Assembly (NCBI GenBank): GCA_036395835.1
Contig: DASWCW010000163.1
Span: 1 to 11,991 of the forward strand
DNA length: 11,991 nt
Direction of reading: 5' to 3'
DNA from: AP-16 sp036395835
GTDB lineage: Bacteria; Pseudomonadota; Alphaproteobacteria; Rhizobiales; Xanthobacteraceae
Shown here: positions 1 to 5,919 of the stretch, in pieces
Numbering within the stretch: position 1 is the stretch's first letter
How the letters are laid out: each line of letters starts with the position of its first letter
Made by a program: the position numbers and the translations under genes
The notes under the pieces: model-generated
Databases searched by the model: none
Told to the model about the DNA's origin: nothing
The model's input: the letters and a program-made list of their open reading frames with translations, nothing else

Positions 1-163
1 CAGGATCGTACAGGGGGAAGCGCCCGGCTTTTCGAAAAACAGGCCCTCCGCCAACCACTGCGAGCTTGGCAAGCCATTTCGTGCTGCAAGGAATGCTCCA
101 TTTTTCCTCTACATATTGGCCGGCTTGGTCCCTACGGAGCAACCGTCGGATGTTTCCAGTCAT
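1..163 (-). CDS. AlpA/excisionase-like helix-turn-helix DNA-binding protein, partial (3' end beyond left edge)
   Basis: An ATG at 163-161 opens a frame that stays open to the edge, giving 54 codons. It begins MTGNIRRLLRRDQAGQYVEE and continues with a pattern like LAKLAVVGGGP, then FRKAGRFPLYDP. This matches what I know of short rhizobial DNA-binding proteins of the AlpA/HTH_17 type: an N-terminal helix-turn-helix (residues about 7-35), then a GGGP turn and a basic 'GR.PLY' wing. Relatives sit near integrase, DUF2285 and replication-initiator genes in rhizobial integrative elements, and one such protein, RdfS, is an excisionase. A TAA directly before the ATG fixes the start; the ribosome site is weak (GGGG about 12 nt upstream). 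It follows the 248-1054 gene on the same strand after an 84-bp gap and may share its transcript. Excisionase, activator or repressor roles cannot be told apart from the visible half. Confidence 0.72.
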   Translation of the reverse strand, partial: MTGNIRRLLRRDQAGQYVEEKWSIPCSTKWLAKLAVVGGGPVFRKAGRFPLYDP

Positions 164-247
164 TTAATAATAAGTCCCCGCCAGCGATCTGCAGCCATCG
201 GAAGCACGCCGCGGGAAACTTTCATAGGTGAGATAAGGGGGGGTAGC

Positions 248-1054
248 TTATTTCTTACGGTTCTTGCTTGGTGTGGACAGGTACAGATAGCCGTAGTCGC
301 GTATCCGCTTCGCGGATTTCAGACTGTCAAATGCTCTAGCCTTGGGGTTCGCTCCATTCGCTAGAGCAAAAAGCACCTTTCCCATCTCTGTCAGGCTCGC
401 GCCACTCACCTCCGCGTCCAAAAGCCGCAAGTATGTTTGATAAAGCCGCGGGTCTCGCGATCGGTGTTCCTTCAACTCACCTAAGCCACGAAGGTATTTC
501 TTTCGACCTTCTAGCAATCCCCTGGCTCTCTCGATCTGGTCTTCGAGACGGTAATTTAGATTAAACCAAATAAGGACTTCCCTATCATAGAGAGTTACCT
601 GGATTTCGTAGGGTTCGCCCTCGGGCATCAACCTCCGAGGCAGCTTCGCTGCAAATTTAAGCCATTCGTTGATGAAAGTTGGCTTGCGACCAGCTTGCTT
701 GAATTCTTGCCATGGTGGCGGCGGATAAAACCGGATCCCAAACCGTTCTTCGAACTCGACGTGCGGGGGTGTAATTCGGTACGCTTTCTTCTCCGCGCGC
801 AGCCGCTGAATGATCGGGTCCGCCTCGGCACGTTTCTCTGCTGCCTTACCCGCAGCGACACTCTGATATCCTTTTATTTCATCGTAGTAGGGCGCGATTA
901 GCTCATTCCAGAGCCGCTGGTATTCTAGATTGCGTCGAAGGAACTCCCAAGTCCATTGCCGTGAAGACGTTGTCTTCGGGTCGGGGTATTGAGTGGCGTC
1001 CTCCCAGTCAGGCAGCCAATCCGGGATTGCCGGTTGAGTGTTACTGATAGTCAT
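248..1054 (-). CDS. DUF6499-type (transcriptional-regulator-like) mobile-element protein, 268 aa
   Basis: The N-terminus (residues about 11-55) carries a W-x-DA-x-x-Y element followed by WTWEFLRRN (W34, W36, R40, R41, N42) and Y45, the pattern I associate with the DUF6499 domain. That domain is common in rhizobial integrative elements and, paired with DUF2285, forms the FseA-type activators of element transfer. The rest has no motif I can name: a charged helical stretch (about 60-95), a proline run near residues 110-113, a segment like VLIWFNLNYRLEDQIERA, and a basic C-terminus. No DUF2285 domain is evident, so this is not a complete FseA. The ATG overlaps the integrase stop as ATGA, and the bases just upstream lack a Shine-Dalgarno match. 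Its translation therefore probably depends on ribosomes finishing the integrase. Base composition is visibly less GC-rich than the genes right of 3800. A role in controlling integration or excision is inferred from context. Confidence 0.75.
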   Translation of the reverse strand: MTISNTQPAIPDWLPDWEDATQYPDPKTTSSRQWTWEFLRRNLEYQRLWNELIAPYYDEIKGYQSVAAGKAAEKRAEADPIIQRLRAEKKAYRITPPHVEFEERFGIRFYPPPPWQEFKQAGRKPTFINEWLKFAAKLPRRLMPEGEPYEIQVTLYDREVLIWFNLNYRLEDQIERARGLLEGRKKYLRGLGELKEHRSRDPRLYQTYLRLLDAEVSGASLTEMGKVLFALANGANPKARAFDSLKSAKRIRDYGYLYLSTPSKNRKK

Positions 1055-2334
1055 GATCGGGGTGACGCATGCGTGTGGAGCGGCACGAGTTCTGCGGTCG
1101 CTTTTCGGGCATCCAGCGCAGCAGCGATCGTAGCCGAAACCTTGTCGGCCGCTGCGATAAGCGCGGCATCGGGTCTTCGGATGTAGTGCCTAGCCGTCAC
1201 GCCCCGACGCGCGTGGCCCAGCAATTCGGCAATGGTCGCATCGCTGTACCCTTCGTTCGCGGCAACGCTGCCAAATGTGCGGCGCAAGTCATGGGATCGA
1301 GCGTCCGTCAGTCCCGCCGCATCGAAAATCGCACTGATCGATTTCTTTAGGTCTGCGCTGCCGCTGTCGTTTCGGTTCGGAAAGACCCACGCCCGTGAGG
1401 ACATGGTTTCGCTCAGTGTGCGCAAAAGGGCCAACGCATCAGCCCCAAGAGCTCGCATTGAGCGACCGGTTTTTGTCCCTTCAAGGCGGACGCAGTGACC
1501 TGCGCCGTCGATTTCAGACCAGCGCAGTCCGCAAGCTTCTTCGCGCCGCCAGCCGGTGAGGGCAATCAAACGCAGGGCGGCAGCTGCAGCTGGGCATTTC
1601 GCCTGTGCAGCCACAATCGCCTTACCGAGCTTGGTAAGCTCGGAAGCCGAGAGAACCCGGTCCTTGGCCTCGGTGCGGGCGGTTTCCGTGCCCTTCGTCG
1701 GGCTCGGCCCTGCCACAAGGCCGCGCTTCTCTGCCCACGAGTAGACCCCGCCGAGCAGTTCCACGACGCGTGCCGCCGTACCGGGGCCACCGATGACAAC
1801 CGCCTTGCCGCGCGCCTTCCCTTTGAACACGCCCGCCGTCTTGCCCTGAGCAATGCTGTCAGCCATGCGCTGCACGTCGGAGCGCGTCGCGTCCCGCGCC
1901 CTGAGCGTGCCTAAGAGCGGCTTGATATGCCTGGATACGCGCCCTTCGTCGATTGCGATGGTCGCAGGGCGCTTCGCTCGGCGAAAGCGCGTGGTCACAA
2001 GCCCCGCTCGCGCGGCCTCGAGATACCGGTCGCACATTTCGGCAACCGTTATCGCGGATCGATTTTCGGCCTTCTCCCGTTGCGGGTCACGTCCCTCCGC
2101 TGCCGCGCGATGAATTTCTTGCGCCCGCCGCCGCGCCTGCTCAACCGTGTATGGCCCGTAGGCACCGATCTTCACTCGCCGGGTTGCGCGCCCCACTCGG
2201 ACCTGCGAAACGAAGACCTTCTTGCCGGAGGGGTAGACGCGCAGTCCAAAACCTGGGGTGCTTTCGCACCAGATGAAATACTCGGTTTCTTTCGGCTTCG
2301 CGGCATCGACAGCGCGCTTGGTTAGACCTGCCAT
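1051..2334 (-). CDS. Tyrosine site-specific integrase (P4/DUF4102 type), 427 aa
   Basis: This enzyme would recombine the element with the chromosome at the nearby tRNA-Val site. The N-terminus (MAGLTKRAVDAAKPKETEYF, then GFGLRVYPSGKKVF) is the Arm-DNA-binding domain of P4-type integrases (residues 1-85). A SAM-like core-binding domain follows (about 95-205). The catalytic domain shows the full set: R263 in TGWRREE, a candidate beta-hairpin lysine K288, H348 and R351 in HDLRR, H374 in LLGH, and the nucleophile Y384 in HYIR. The length is normal for the family. I start it at the ATG at 2334-2332 because the Arm domain begins there and GGGGAGGGG lies just upstream. The frame remains open to 2469, but that extension does not look like protein. 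The stop overlaps the next gene by 4 bp. No frameshift or missing catalytic residue is visible, so it appears functional. Confidence 0.95.
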   Translation of the reverse strand: MAGLTKRAVDAAKPKETEYFIWCESTPGFGLRVYPSGKKVFVSQVRVGRATRRVKIGAYGPYTVEQARRRAQEIHRAAAEGRDPQREKAENRSAITVAEMCDRYLEAARAGLVTTRFRRAKRPATIAIDEGRVSRHIKPLLGTLRARDATRSDVQRMADSIAQGKTAGVFKGKARGKAVVIGGPGTAARVVELLGGVYSWAEKRGLVAGPSPTKGTETARTEAKDRVLSASELTKLGKAIVAAQAKCPAAAAALRLIALTGWRREEACGLRWSEIDGAGHCVRLEGTKTGRSMRALGADALALLRTLSETMSSRAWVFPNRNDSGSADLKKSISAIFDAAGLTDARSHDLRRTFGSVAANEGYSDATIAELLGHARRGVTARHYIRRPDAALIAAADKVSATIAAALDARKATAELVPLHTHASPRS

Positions 2335-2356
2335 ATCCCCTCCCCAAAGCACCCAC

Positions 2357-2385
2357 CGGAAGCATATCGGAAGCAACCGGAAGCA
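2357..2385. repeat. Three phased direct repeats CGGAAGCA between integrase and att site
   Basis: The octamer CGGAAGCA occurs exactly at 2357-2364, 2368-2375 and 2378-2385. The spacings are 11 and 10 bp, about one helical turn, so all copies face the same side of the DNA. They lie 23-51 bp upstream of the integrase start and 115 bp from the tRNA remnant. This position suits integrase arm sites, excisionase sites or an operator over the integrase promoter. Function is inferred. Confidence 0.7.
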
Positions 2386-2432
2386 ATCTAGGGAAAAATG
2401 CGGAAAACCAGAGAAATTGAAAATGCGGCGAA

Positions 2433-2453
2433 AAGTCCCGATTCCCGGGACTT
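2433..2453. repeat. Perfect 8-bp inverted repeat with 5-nt loop (hairpin or terminator-like)
   Basis: AAGTCCCG at 2433-2440 and CGGGACTT at 2446-2453 are perfect reverse complements around a 5-nt loop. Read leftward, the stem is followed by a short T-rich run (CTTTTC), resembling an intrinsic terminator that would shield the integrase from transcription entering from the flanking chromosome. It could equally be a protein-binding palindrome of the att region. Confidence 0.55.
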
Positions 2454-2499
2454 GGTGCATCCTGAGCAATCTCCGGAATGCCCCAGAAATCTCAGACCA

Positions 2500-2549
2500 C
2501 TACGTTGACATCGTAGGGGTCGCTGGTTCGATCCCAGCCGCGCCCACCA
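2500..2549 (+). pseudogene. 3' remnant of tRNA-Val(GAC), the attachment site of the integrated element
   Basis: The sequence folds as the 3' part of a tRNA: anticodon stem CTACG/CGTAG (2500-2504, 2512-2516) with loop TTGACAT, whose anticodon GAC reads valine codons. A 5-nt variable loop follows, then T arm GCTGG-TTCGATC-CCAGC (2522-2538), acceptor strand CGCGCCC (2539-2545), A, and encoded CCA (2547-2549). The 5' acceptor strand (expected GGGCGCG) and D arm are absent upstream; only a few bases before 2500 resemble a D-arm end. So this is not a working tRNA. An integrase gene 165 bp away identifies it as one att site. Because the tRNA reads rightward, the element lies to the left, and the restored intact tRNA should be at its far end. 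Confidence 0.88.
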
Positions 2550-2702
2550 TCTTAGCCTCTGAAAGTCGACGATTCCGGTCCGTCAGGGATCATGGGCTCG
2601 GTGTCTCGTACTGCCTGAACAAGCCGTCAACCGTGCCCAAAACCTGGTCAGGTGGGGCAATGCTGGGCAGAATGTTCGCGCGGCGTTCCGTGGGAGAGAA
2701 CC

Positions 2703-3098
2703 ATGCCTTTCTCGATAAACCGCATTGATCATGTCGTCCTGAATTGCAGGGATCTCGACGCAACGGCGGCTTGGTATCAGCACGTATTGGGCATGGACCG
2801 AGAGGAGTTCGGACCGGATCGGCGCATAGCGCTGAAATTCGGGAATCAGAAGATCAATCTGAGACCGACGGGAGCTTCAAATTGGCCGACCGGCGCGGTG
2901 GACGCGCCAGGGTCCGTCGATCTTTGTTTCATCACCACCAGCGCTCCGAAAGACGTATTGGATCACCTGCGGGGCTGTGGAATCGCCGTTACCGAAGGAC
3001 CGGTGCAAAGAATCGGCGCGCTCGGAGCAATGACCTCCGTATACTGCTGCGATCCGGACGGTAATCTCGTCGAGATCGCCCATTATTCGGGGCAATGA
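2703..3098 (+). CDS. VOC (glyoxalase/bleomycin-resistance/dioxygenase) family protein, 131 aa
   Basis: This is a single vicinal-oxygen-chelate domain covering the whole protein. Visible marks are the opening INRIDHVVLNCRD with candidate metal ligand H10, AWYQHVLGM (23-31), FGNQKINLR (46-54), GSVDLCFIT (70-78) and the closing DPDGNLVEI with candidate metal ligand E124. The QKINL plus DLCF pattern recalls the small STM3117-like VOC group. Many members have histidine after QKINL, whereas here it is R54, a variant I believe also occurs in the group. The start at 2703 is preceded by GGGAGAG and matches the domain boundary, though the frame is open further upstream. Substrate and metal are unknown. 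It is the first gene outside the att site and shows no obvious link to the catabolic cluster downstream. Confidence 0.85.
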   Translation: MPFSINRIDHVVLNCRDLDATAAWYQHVLGMDREEFGPDRRIALKFGNQKINLRPTGASNWPTGAVDAPGSVDLCFITTSAPKDVLDHLRGCGIAVTEGPVQRIGALGAMTSVYCCDPDGNLVEIAHYSGQ

Positions 3099-3219
3099 CG
3101 CCGATTGCGGCGCGGATCTATAGGCTCGGCGAACAAAGCTGAGGAAACAGCCTCCGGCCTCCCGTGTGCGCCAACGGGCTGACTGAGCTCGAGCAGCCTA
3201 GCCGCTTTGCAAGATCGGA

Positions 3220-3582
3220 ATGGCTCGAATGGAAGACCGTGAACTGCGTGATGAAATTTCCGATCTCGAAGAGCGCGTCCAAGCACTTGCCGTGTCCGCA
3301 CAAAGCTGCCGAAAACTGATATTCGTCGCAAAAATGTCGATGCTCACGGGAGGAATGTTGATGATGGCGGCAATCCTCGGATTGCTCACGTTCGATCCCT
3401 TGGCAATGATCGTCGCGACTACGGCCATCATCGGAGGCATTGTCGTCTTCGGTTCGACAACGACTAGTGCGAAGCAAATCTCGGCCGCTATGAAAGACGC
3501 CGAGTTGCTCAAAAGCGAGTTGATCGGCAGGATCCCGCTTCGGGTCGTGGGAGAACGGGTGAACGGGCAGGACCAATCGTAA
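3220..3582 (+). CDS. Small two-helix membrane protein with N-terminal coiled coil, 120 aa, function unknown
   Basis: The protein begins with a charged heptad-like helix (residues 5-30, containing LRDEISDLEERVQAL). Two hydrophobic segments follow, at about 40-57 and 61-79 (TTAIIGGIVVFGS), then a charged helical tail (85-110). No signal peptide or catalytic motif is visible. I recognise the overall pattern from hypothetical proteins of Bradyrhizobium and relatives but know no function. The start could be the ATG at 3220 or the one at 3229; the ribosome site is weak for both. It is preceded by 121 bp of noncoding sequence and followed by 238 bp, so it is probably a single-gene unit. Inner-membrane location is inferred from the two segments. 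Confidence 0.75.
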   Translation: MARMEDRELRDEISDLEERVQALAVSAQSCRKLIFVAKMSMLTGGMLMMAAILGLLTFDPLAMIVATTAIIGGIVVFGSTTTSAKQISAAMKDAELLKSELIGRIPLRVVGERVNGQDQS

Positions 3583-3750
3583 GCAGGCGGGGCGGCGCGG
3601 CGTTCATATGCTGCCTGGCCGCGCGACAGCAGTTAATCCCATCGAACCGGGATGCTTGCGCTATTCATATTCCCGAAGGCCGCGTGGACCGATGCGCCTG
3701 CGTAGCCGCAGTGGGCGCGTGCTTGGCCCCTGCATTATGATGGGGCCGCA

Positions 3751-3792
3751 ACCGATGGGCCGAAACCGATGGGCCGAAACCGATGGGCGGAA
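3751..3792. repeat. Three tandem copies of a 14-bp unit upstream of the dehydrogenase gene
   Basis: ACCGATGGGCCGAA occurs at 3751-3764 and 3765-3778, and with one C-to-G change at 3779-3792, head to tail without spacers. The array ends 28 bp before the dehydrogenase ATG and follows a TATGAT hexamer at 3736-3741 that could be a -10 element, although no good -35 is visible. It may be regulator half-sites in the leader or a slippage product. The in-frame ATG inside copy one (3755) lacks a ribosome site. Confidence 0.75.
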
Positions 3793-3820
3793 GCGCAGTC
3801 GGCACAGTGGGAGGACGGAC

Positions 3821-4663
3821 ATGGGCATGCTCGACGGGAAAATCGCGATCATCACCGGTGCGACCAGCGGCATCGGCGAGCGCACCGCGGAGCTGTTCGT
3901 CGAGGAGGGCGCGCGCGTTTTTTTCACCGGCCGGCGCAAGGCCCAGGGCGAGGCGATCGCCAAGCGGCTCGGCGCCAACGCGAGCTTCCTCCAAGCGGAT
4001 GCCACGCAGGAGGCCGACTGGGAGCGGCTGATCCGCCACGTGCTCGACCGCCACGGAAGAATCGACGCGCTGTTCAACAACGCCGGCGGCCCGGCGCTGA
4101 CCGGCGGCATCGAGGGCATCCCGGTCGAGGGCTTCGACCAGGCCATGGCGCTGCTCGTGCGCTCGGTCATGCTGGGCATGAAGCACGCGGCGCCGATCAT
4201 GAAGCGGCAGCGCGCGGGCGCGATCATCAACAACGGCTCGATCGCCGCGCATCTGGCCGGATATTCGAGCTCCATGATCTACAGCGCCGCGAAGGCGGCG
4301 GTGGTGCATCTGACCCGATGCGTCGCCATGGAGCTCGGCGAATCCGGCGTGCGGGTGAATTCGGTATCGCCCGGCGCGATCGCCACCGGAATCCTGGCCA
4401 AGGCGCTCGGCATGCGGGACGCCGCCAAGGCCGACGCGCTCGCCGACAAGATCAAGGTCGCCTACGCCGGCATGCAGCCGGTCCCGCGTGCCGGCGTGCC
4501 CGACGACATCGCCCAGTGCGTCGCCTGGCTCGCGTCCGATCGCGCGAGCTTCGTCAACGGCGAGGATATCGTGGTCGACGGCGGCGTGATCGGCGGGCGC
4601 ATGTTCACGCCGCAGCAGGAAGGCCTGCAAAAAGCCAAGGCGATGCTGGGCATCGAGGAGTGA
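3821..4663 (+). CDS. Short-chain dehydrogenase/reductase (SDR), 280 aa
   Basis: This is a classical SDR using NAD(P)H. The Rossmann nucleotide site TGATSGIG is at residues 12-19, NNAG at 86-89, the catalytic serine is probably S140 (NNGS), the YSAAK motif gives Y154 and K158, and PG follows at 184-185. The C-terminal FVNGEDIVVDGG (about residues 244-255) is typical of the family. The length is slightly over the usual 250 because of a tail after residue 258. The ATG at 3821 is chosen because GGGAGGAC lies directly upstream and the fold begins there. The gene ends 8 bp before the CoA-transferase, so the two are almost certainly cotranscribed. It probably oxidises a hydroxyl group on the substrate or a product of that pathway; the actual substrate cannot be read from the sequence. 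Confidence 0.93.
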   Translation: MGMLDGKIAIITGATSGIGERTAELFVEEGARVFFTGRRKAQGEAIAKRLGANASFLQADATQEADWERLIRHVLDRHGRIDALFNNAGGPALTGGIEGIPVEGFDQAMALLVRSVMLGMKHAAPIMKRQRAGAIINNGSIAAHLAGYSSSMIYSAAKAAVVHLTRCVAMELGESGVRVNSVSPGAIATGILAKALGMRDAAKADALADKIKVAYAGMQPVPRAGVPDDIAQCVAWLASDRASFVNGEDIVVDGGVIGGRMFTPQQEGLQKAKAMLGIEE

Positions 4664-4671
4664 CGGTCCAT

Positions 4672-5919
4672 ATGTCGCGCGAGGCCGAGATCGACCAGCG
4701 CATCCGGCGTGAAATGATCCATTTCGATGCGACGCAAAAAGGGCCGCTCGACGGCGTGCGGGTGCTCGATCTGTCGCGGCTCGTCGCCGGCAATATGCTC
4801 TCGCTGCAGCTCGCCGATCTCGGCGCCGAGGTGACGAAGGTCGAGCCGCCGCACGGCGATCCGCTGCGCGACTGGCTCGACCAGGGACAGCCGCTGTTCT
4901 GGAAAACCTACGCGCGCAACAAGCGTTCGATCGTGCTCAACCTGCGCATCGAGGCCGGCAAGGAGGCGCTGCTGCGGCTTTCCGAACGCGCCGACGTGCT
5001 GATCGAAAATTTTCGCCCCGGCACCCTCGAGCAAATGGCGCTCGGCCCCGACGTGTTTTTGGCGCGCAACCCCGATCTCATCCTGGTTCGCATCTCCGGC
5101 TTCGGCCAGACCGGACCCTATGCGCAGCTGCCCGGATTCGGCACGCTCGTCGAGGCGATGAGCGGGCTTGCGGCGCGCACCGGCTTTCCCGACCGCGAGC
5201 CGGTGCTGCCGCCGCTGGCGCTCGCCGACATGATCGCCGGCCTCTATGGCGCCAATGCGGTCGCGACGGCGCTGTTTGCGCGCGAGCGCGGCCGCGCGCG
5301 TGGGCAAGTCATCGATCTGTCGCTGCTCGAATCGATCTTCTCCGTGCTCGGCCCGGAAGCCGCGATTTTTCGCACCACCGGCAAGCTCAAGGAGCGCACC
5401 GGAAGCGGCTCGAGCACCACGGCGCCGCGCAACGTCTATCGCTGCGCCGACGGCAAATACGTGGCGATGTCCGCTTCGATCCAGAGCATGGCCAGGCGCG
5501 TGTTCGAAGTGATCGGCCGCGCCGAGATGATCGAGGACGAGCGCTTTCGCACCAACAGCGATCGCGTGCGCAACCGCGCGCTCGTGGACGAGGCGGTCGG
5601 CCAATGGTTCGCGCTGCGCACGCGCGAGCAGGCGCTCGCGCACATGCGTGCCGCCGGCGTCACCGTCGGTCCGGTCTACGACATCGACGATGCGATCGAG
5701 GACGCGCATTTCCGCGAGCGCAACATCCTGGTCGAGGTGGAGGATGGCGATCTCGGCAGCATCCCGATGCACAACATCGTGCCGCGGCTCTCCGCGACGC
5801 CCGGCGTGTGGCGCCGCGCGGCGCCGAGGCTCGGCGAGCACACCGACGCAATTCTCGGCGAAGCCGGCTACGACGCCGAAGCGATCGCGGCGCTGCGCCG
5901 GCAGGGCGCCGCCGCATGA
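4672..5919 (+). CDS. CaiB/BaiF family (type III) CoA-transferase, 415 aa
   Basis: The protein transfers CoA between organic acids, most likely activating the acid substrate of this cluster. Family marks are GPLDGVRVLDLSRLVAGNML (24-43), LADLGAEVTKVEPPHGDP (47-64), the stretch RNKRSIVLNLR (82-92), IENFRPG (111-117), ISGFGQTGPY (141-150) and the catalytic aspartate, probably D186 in LADMIAG. The length is normal for the family. An N-terminal extension of about 24 residues precedes the domain. The ATG at 4672 has GAGGAG 11 nt upstream, a long spacing; M15 is a weaker alternative. The stop overlaps the next start as ATGA, coupling it to the lyase gene. That pairing suggests the CoA ester made here is cleaved by the neighbour, as with itaconate or citramalate CoA-transferases and lyases, though no hydratase is present. 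Confidence 0.93.
   Translation: MSREAEIDQRIRREMIHFDATQKGPLDGVRVLDLSRLVAGNMLSLQLADLGAEVTKVEPPHGDPLRDWLDQGQPLFWKTYARNKRSIVLNLRIEAGKEALLRLSERADVLIENFRPGTLEQMALGPDVFLARNPDLILVRISGFGQTGPYAQLPGFGTLVEAMSGLAARTGFPDREPVLPPLALADMIAGLYGANAVATALFARERGRARGQVIDLSLLESIFSVLGPEAAIFRTTGKLKERTGSGSSTTAPRNVYRCADGKYVAMSASIQSMARRVFEVIGRAEMIEDERFRTNSDRVRNRALVDEAVGQWFALRTREQALAHMRAAGVTVGPVYDIDDAIEDAHFRERNILVEVEDGDLGSIPMHNIVPRLSATPGVWRRAAPRLGEHTDAILGEAGYDAEAIAALRRQGAAA

Noticed and set aside
1..231. A plus-strand frame open from the left edge to a TGA at 229-231
   Set aside because: Its translation has no recognisable pattern, while the opposite strand encodes a clear helix-turn-helix protein over the same bases.
2335..2469. 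A 45-residue N-terminal extension of the integrase
   Set aside because: The frame is open but the residues do not resemble an integrase, they cover the phased repeats and hairpin, and a good ribosome site directly precedes the ATG at 2334.
2470..2549. A complete, functional tRNA-Val gene
   Set aside because: No 5' acceptor strand complementary to CGCGCCC and no D arm occur in the 30 bases before the anticodon stem.
3099..3112. CGCCG-ATTG-CGGCG hairpin right after the VOC stop as a terminator
   Set aside because: The stem is only 5 bp and no T-run follows, so it is not convincing.
3736..3741. TATGAT as a -10 promoter element for the catabolic cluster
   Set aside because: No acceptable -35 sits 16-18 bp upstream, so I did not list it as a feature.
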